Shown here: one piece after another, positions 5,951 to 6,981 of the stretch | Layout of the letters: each line of letters opens with the position of its first letter | Position numbering within the stretch: position 1 is the first letter of the stretch | Assembly: GCA_937894935.1 (NCBI GenBank) | Contig: CALAYC010000294.1 | Span: 1-6,981 of the forward strand | Origin: an uncultured Verrucomicrobiota bacterium | GTDB taxonomy: Bacteria; Verrucomicrobiota; Verrucomicrobiia; Limisphaerales; JADLHS01 | Length of the DNA stretch: 6,981 bases | Reading direction: 5' to 3' | Program-made: the position numbers and the translations under genes | Notes under the pieces: model-generated | Told to the model about the DNA's origin: nothing | Database searches by the model: none | The model's input: the letters and a program-made list of their open reading frames with translations, nothing else

Positions 5951-6340
5951 GTGCATGAACAATTGACACAACTGCGCGAAGCGCTCCTGCGCCTGCATAA
6001 GACCCTGGTGGACTCGGAACGCATCAGTTACGAGCAGACCATCGGCACAATTTCCTCGCCCTATCATTTTCTGAACTTGCTGAACGACGATCCGTGGTTT
6101 GCGTGGTTGCATCCGCTATCGCTTTTGATTGTCGCCATGGATCAGGCGTTGGACGACAAACGCCATCGGGTCACTGATGCCGACAAACAAGCCCTCATCA
6201 ACCGGGCGCGCGAATTACTCGTAGCTTCCGAAGTCGGCGACGGATTTTCCAAACATTACTACGACGCGTTGCAACGCGATCCGGATGTCGTCCTGGCACA
6301 CGGTGCCGCAGCGAAGTGGTTTTCGCGCCAGACGAAATAG
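5951..6340 (+). CDS. Small conserved-looking helical protein of unknown function
   Basis: A 129-residue soluble protein with no signal peptide or membrane segment. I do not recognise a named family, though the pattern looks conserved. It has an amphipathic N-terminal helix (LTQLREALLRLHKTLVDSER), then SSPYHFLNLLNDDPWFAW and LHPLSLLIVAMDQALDD, a charged helix (about 75-92), and a closing motif HYYDALQRDPDVVLAH (102-117). The Trp/Phe/His/Pro-rich centre (DDPWFAWLHPLS, 46-57) is the likely functional or packing core. The fold is probably all-alpha. The GTG start was chosen because an in-frame TGA lies at 5945-5947; the next in-frame start is TTG at 5963. A GGTGA at 5943-5947 could serve as ribosome binding site but leaves only three bases of spacing. 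It follows the LOG gene by 57 bases with a strong hairpin between, so it may be transcribed separately. Confidence 0.75.
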   Translation: MHEQLTQLREALLRLHKTLVDSERISYEQTIGTISSPYHFLNLLNDDPWFAWLHPLSLLIVAMDQALDDKRHRVTDADKQALINRARELLVASEVGDGFSKHYYDALQRDPDVVLAHGAAAKWFSRQTK

Positions 6341-6364
6341 TAGCCAACGCGAAGGAAGTTTTTT
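6320..6364 (+). terminator. Possible weak intrinsic terminator of the small helical protein gene
   Basis: TTTTCGCG (6320-6327) can pair with CGCGAAGG (6348-6355) as six Watson-Crick and two G-U pairs around a 20-base loop that contains the stop codon. Three bases later a run of six T follows (6359-6364). The T-run position is right, but the long loop and short stem make this tentative. Confidence 0.35.
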
Positions 6365-6538
6365 GTCCGACCGAATACGTGCTTTCACCAGCGGCGTAGG
6401 AATAGCGGCAAAATCAACAGACTCCATACAAAGCCAGGCAGGCGTGTGTTGCCGCAGGCGCGAGTGGCCGACCTGCTATCGAACCGGCCTGAGGTGAGCT
6501 AGATCCTTTCACACTGTTTGGCGGGACACCGCAATGAA
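6341..6538. other. Intergenic region between convergent genes, no convincing gene
   Basis: About 200 bases separate the 3' ends of two convergent genes. Reading frames on both strands are short, lack ribosome binding sites, or are antisense to the neighbouring gene. The left end carries a T-run that may belong to a terminator. The centre carries an imperfect 16-base direct repeat (6438-6469), and 6521-6532 forms only a four-pair hairpin (GCGG/CCGC). Confidence 0.6.
6438..6469. repeat. Imperfect tandem duplication, two 16-base units
   Basis: GCAGGCGTGTGTTGCC (6438-6453) is directly followed by GCAGGCGCGAGTGGCC (6454-6469), identical at 13 of 16 positions. It is non-coding and GC-rich. It could be a decayed short interspersed repeat, but two copies are too few to say. 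Confidence 0.4.
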
Positions 6539-6981
6539 CTATGGCAGTTGGTAGATGGCCAACACCCTAACGCGCTTCTTGGTCGCGTGTTCGGACCTAC
6601 TCAGAAGAATTCCGTCCTCAACTTGCTCGACACGAAATTCGCTGTAGCTCAATGGCATTGCGAGAAAGCACACGTATCTGTCAAAGCTCTTCTTGAAGAA
6701 CGTGATTTCCACTGTCGAGCCACCGAGAGAAACAGACCTTGTCACAACAAAAACCGGCTGACCTCCAACAACCATCTCCTGAACTGATCCACCGCCGGGT
6801 GATGACTTGGCCGCAAACGATTCCATCGCTTGGATCGAATCAAAACTAAAGCCTTCGCGAGGCAAGCTGACGAACTTCGTAGATGAGTCGGCAGAGGACA
6901 CAGTGTTGTTCGAATGACTGGATTGTTGAGCGAATATGCAAATCGTGACGCCGACAACGAGCAGTAAGGTCAGGGTCTTCA
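6539..6981 (-). CDS. Small secreted protein of unknown function with N-terminal signal peptide
   Basis: Read on the minus strand, the frame stays open from the TAG at 6541-6539 to the right edge. Its first complete codons read KTLTLLLVVGVTICIFA, preceded by a codon ending in TG cut by the edge. This is almost certainly the start codon, giving 147 residues. Lys2, a hydrophobic core and IFA before QQ make a standard signal peptide for export; the Cys lacks a proper lipobox, so a lipoprotein is less likely. A Ser/Asn-rich linker (SSHSNNTVSSADSS) follows. The mature domain is rich in short beta-like segments (EMVVGGQPVFVVTRSVSL, TVEITFF, VCFLAMPL), suggesting a small beta-rich periplasmic or secreted fold. 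A GTG at 6901-6899 would begin after the signal sequence and is not the likely start. I do not recognise a family. The gene is convergent with the plus-strand genes, and its G+C (about 49% on the lines counted) is below that of the kinase/regulator genes. Confidence 0.7.
   Translation of the reverse strand, partial: KTLTLLLVVGVTICIFAQQSSHSNNTVSSADSSTKFVSLPREGFSFDSIQAMESFAAKSSPGGGSVQEMVVGGQPVFVVTRSVSLGGSTVEITFFKKSFDRYVCFLAMPLSYSEFRVEQVEDGILLSRSEHATKKRVRVLAIYQLP

Noticed and set aside
6215..6427. 70-codon minus-strand frame in the convergent intergenic region
   Set aside because: More than half is antisense to the small helical protein gene, and no ribosome binding site or recognisable domain supports it.
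6285..6497. 70-codon plus-strand frame overlapping the end of the small helical protein gene
   Set aside because: It overlaps the real gene out of frame, has an Arg/Ser-rich composition typical of shadow frames, and includes the 16-base duplication.
6518..6787. 89-codon plus-strand frame opposite the secreted protein gene
   Set aside because: The minus-strand frame has a clear signal peptide and a continuous plausible protein; this frame has neither a convincing start context nor known motifs.

Overview
The window reads like a chromosomal stretch from a Gram-negative bacterium of moderately high G+C content. The best guess is a Verrucomicrobiota lineage (Pedosphaera/Limisphaerales-like). This rests on gene style, the use of TTG and GTG starts with weak Shine-Dalgarno sequences, and a CACCTGA heptamer array next to a four-helix-bundle gene. 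It is an inference; no rRNA or other marker gene is present.

Left edge (1-295): the 3' part of a 23S rRNA-intervening-sequence-type four-helix-bundle gene ends inside the first unit of a perfect tandem array of the heptamer CACCTGA (226-292, nine full units plus CACC). The array fills nearly all the space up to the next gene, whose TTG start lies three bases after it. This gene-plus-array arrangement is the most unusual item in the window. The four-helix gene may also carry a frameshift or loop deletion near the window edge.

Centre (296-4805): three genes form a likely operon. They are a soluble PAS-domain histidine kinase, an NtrC-family sigma-54-activating response regulator (4-base ATGA overlap with the kinase), and a large polytopic membrane protein resembling GT-C/ArnT/PMT-type glycosyltransferases (2-base gap, good ribosome binding site inside the regulator's 3' end). 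A cytoplasmic signal sensed by the kinase would control the regulator, which would activate sigma-54 promoters elsewhere. Linkage to a GT-C-like protein hints at cell-surface glycan or glycoprotein control.

Right half (4806-6340): a short intergenic region with nested dyad symmetry precedes a LOG-family Rossmann nucleotide-hydrolase-like protein with long N- and C-terminal extensions. A strong GC hairpin follows it, then a small helical protein of unknown function.

Right edge (6341-6981): about 200 bases without a convincing gene lead to a convergent minus-strand gene for a small secreted protein. Its signal peptide runs to the very edge of the window. This gene has lower G+C than the rest (about 49% on the lines counted, against about 60% in the core genes).
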